Positions 22,897 to 24,455 of a stretch of 24,455 bases of DNA are shown here, one piece after another. A model generated the notes under the pieces. That model searched no databases. It was given only the letters and a program-made list of their open reading frames with translations, and was not told the DNA's origin. The position numbers and the translations under genes are program-made. The stretch is from CAYGZQ01 sp964354375 [NCBI: uncultured Planctomycetota bacterium] (GTDB lineage: Bacteria; JAJVIF01; JAPKYR01): positions 1-24,455 of the forward strand of contig CAYGZQ010000061.1 in NCBI GenBank assembly GCA_964354375.1. The letters run 5' to 3'. Positions within the stretch are counted from its first letter, which is position 1. Every line of letters starts with the position of its first letter.

Positions 22897-24144
22897 TCAC
22901 CACTCGCCGTCGGGAGCTTCGATGGCTATGTCCGCGATGTAGAAGTCATGCGCGATTGGAAGCCACCAGGGCTTCTTGGGGTTCTCGATCCGGATGGCGA
23001 AGATATAAGGCCACTCGCCGGGCAGCCAGTCGGGCACCCACTCGTATCCCTTCGTATTGAAGGCTCCGTTGGTATAGTCATCCGGAAGCCCGCTTGGGTG
23101 AGGCTTGGCATCCCCTCCGCAGCTGCCCCCATACGGGCCCAGCAGATCTACATAGGGCAACCTCCAATGCTCCGGCCCGATCGTCCACGACTTGACGTGC
23201 CAGTGAATGTGCTTCGCCTGCTCTTCGTTGGGAGCATCGGGATCGATCACGGAATCCTGAGTTACCCAGAACTCGTAGGGGATCGGTGAGTTCGCCTCGG
23301 GACCGAAATCTGTTGCTGGATCTGTCACGGGAGTCTTGAGAGGCTCGTCCCAGTGAGCGTAGATCGCGTACGAGGCCTCAATAGGCCCATCGGCCGGAGG
23401 GCGAATGATGTACGTGCGCGCAACAGTCTTTCCGACTTCGAACATGTGCCGGTTATCGTTCGACCAGAAATGTCGATAAGCGTTTATCGTTCCCAGATTG
23501 GCACCGGATGCGAACTTGCCCGGGTAGTAGTTCTGGATCGGGTACCCGCTATAGGGAACATCGTAGTCGTTGTGCCAAGGCCCGTCAGGTGCCCAGAGCG
23601 TGGTCCACGCATCTGGATTCATCAGTTCAGCATCCCCCTTTTGATGACTGGAGAACCTATTGTGCCATTCCAGGGGATCGAACCCCGCCAATGCCAGCAG
23701 ATCGTTGTCCGGCACATACTGCGATGCCGGGAACATGATTATCCCCCTAACATCGAAACCCGTGTATTGGGGGTTGACGAATGGGTGCCTGATCGAGATA
23801 TCGACTGAGAGGTCGCCGTTCGGAAGAAGATAGATATTGCTGAGATTGAGACAGTTGGTGCAGGGGGATGACTCGAGCAGTCTCACAACGTTGAAGTGAT
23901 AGCCCCAATCCGCTGTCGCGGTTCTGTTGGGGACAACCGAGCAGAAGGACCCGTCACGCGCTATCATCAAATCGTAAAAGCCCCACAGCTTGAACTCTCC
24001 GATCTCGGGTCTCATTTCACCCTGTTTCACTTCGGCCTGGTTGGGAGTGTAGCCCGGCTGCAAGGGGTCCTTCAGGTGACCTTGCGCACACCCGACCGAT
24101 ATGAGACCAATGAGGATCCACGCCAGATAAGTAGTTCTTAGCAT
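22897..24144 (-). CDS. Lipoprotein sharing the N-terminal domain of the propeller lipoprotein
   Basis: The product is 415 residues with lipobox S16-V-G-C19. Residues about 50-300 are alignable by eye with the first gene of the window. RLLE is at 88-91, a CxxC at C95/C98 (PCTNC) and IRHP at 118-121, then TGFDVRGIIM. LMNPDAWTTLW compares with LTNPDGFTPLF. A later ATDFGPEANSP compares with QDFPPEANCQ. It lacks the propeller and ends in its own Trp/Pro-rich segment. The shared domain is not one I can name. The GGAGGAG ribosome site overlaps the TGA of the preceding gene, so the two are in one operon and probably coupled. Envelope-located; function unknown. Confidence 0.78.
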   Translation of the reverse strand: MLRTTYLAWILIGLISVGCAQGHLKDPLQPGYTPNQAEVKQGEMRPEIGEFKLWGFYDLMIARDGSFCSVVPNRTATADWGYHFNVVRLLESSPCTNCLNLSNIYLLPNGDLSVDISIRHPFVNPQYTGFDVRGIIMFPASQYVPDNDLLALAGFDPLEWHNRFSSHQKGDAELMNPDAWTTLWAPDGPWHNDYDVPYSGYPIQNYYPGKFASGANLGTINAYRHFWSNDNRHMFEVGKTVARTYIIRPPADGPIEASYAIYAHWDEPLKTPVTDPATDFGPEANSPIPYEFWVTQDSVIDPDAPNEEQAKHIHWHVKSWTIGPEHWRLPYVDLLGPYGGSCGGDAKPHPSGLPDDYTNGAFNTKGYEWVPDWLPGEWPYIFAIRIENPKKPWWLPIAHDFYIADIAIEAPDGEW

Positions 24145-24156
24145 AGTCTCTCCTCC

Positions 24157-24455
24157 TCAGTACTCATAGATGTACCCCTCGGCCAGCTTACACACGTAAT
24201 CGTCGTCCACCCAACCGAGCCCAAACAGATCATTGATTGGGCCTTCCTCCTCGTCCGGGATCTCAGGGTTCCTGAGGCAGAAAGTCGTTCCAGTGAAGGG
24301 ATTGTTCAGTGTCCAATAGCCGCTGTTGTCGGGATAAGACAGGGGGTAGTAATACTTTGATTCGTAATCAGTATGCTGCCCCTCCCAGTCGATGCTGAAA
24401 CTGTAGCTCCGCGTGTGGATTTCCCACGGGTTCTGTGGGGACTCCGAACAATAGT
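24157..24455 (-). CDS. Partial gene, C-terminal ~99 residues, unknown function
   Basis: An open frame enters from the right edge and ends at TGA (24159-24157), 12 bp before the lipoprotein start. The visible part is acidic and rich in Tyr, Pro and Asn, with segments such as SIDWEGQHTDYESKYYYP and a C-terminus ending in EGYIYEY. It contains no membrane helix in this part. The tight spacing with the next gene shows a shared operon. No family is recognised. The start lies outside the window. Confidence 0.65.
   Translation of the reverse strand, partial: YCSESPQNPWEIHTRSYSFSIDWEGQHTDYESKYYYPLSYPDNSGYWTLNNPFTGTTFCLRNPEIPDEEEGPINDLFGLGWVDDDYVCKLAEGYIYEY

Overview
This looks like a chromosomal stretch from an uncultured, GC-rich (roughly 60% by eye), diderm (Gram-negative-type) bacterium. 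Evidence for two membranes: three lipoproteins with clear lipoboxes, a TamB-like giant protein, an MCE/MlaD protein whose C-terminus looks like outer-membrane beta-strands, and a pilin-like protein. I cannot name the phylum. The palindromic intergenic repeats, G/C-tract repeats and many TPR/zinc-ribbon proteins suggest a candidate-phylum metagenome genome rather than a model organism. No rRNA, tRNA, CRISPR array or transposase was seen.

Layout. (1) 1-2713: a lipoprotein with a new-looking N-terminal domain and a seven-repeat beta-propeller. (2) 2714-6565: a two-helix membrane protein, a zinc-ribbon/TPR tail-anchored protein, a metallo-beta-lactamase-fold protein, and a double-zinc-ribbon protein with a degenerate methyltransferase-like domain. 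Several of these have strong sigma70-type promoters placed almost on the start codon. (3) 6566-9686: a small accessory island. The first ~33 codons and the last ~230 codons of a type ISP restriction-modification enzyme survive at the two ends. Between them sits a translationally coupled pair: an HD-domain phosphohydrolase and a YwgA/Panacea-like small protein. In-frame 33-bp G/C-tract repeats have expanded inside the C-terminal remnant.

(4) 9709-16072 (minus strand): a two-gene envelope operon, MCE/MlaD-like then TamB-like, plausibly for lipid transport between the membranes. (5) 16132-16454: a cluster of composite palindromic repeats related to one at 3678-3724. (6) 16455-17528: a pilin-like protein without a prepilin peptidase site. 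(7) 17605-20501: an Hsp70-like ATPase fused to a helical-repeat region and a very basic tail, bracketed by 41-bp direct repeats that both encode the last residues of the neighbouring lipoprotein. (8) 20451-22732: a TPR protein followed by a small lipoprotein. (9) 22897-24455: a lipoprotein paralogous to the N-terminal part of the first gene, preceded by a partial gene that runs off the window.

The strongest candidates for something undescribed are the HD/YwgA-like pair sitting inside a gutted restriction gene, the Hsp70-helical repeat-basic tail protein with its flanking repeats, and the lipoprotein domain shared by the two end genes.
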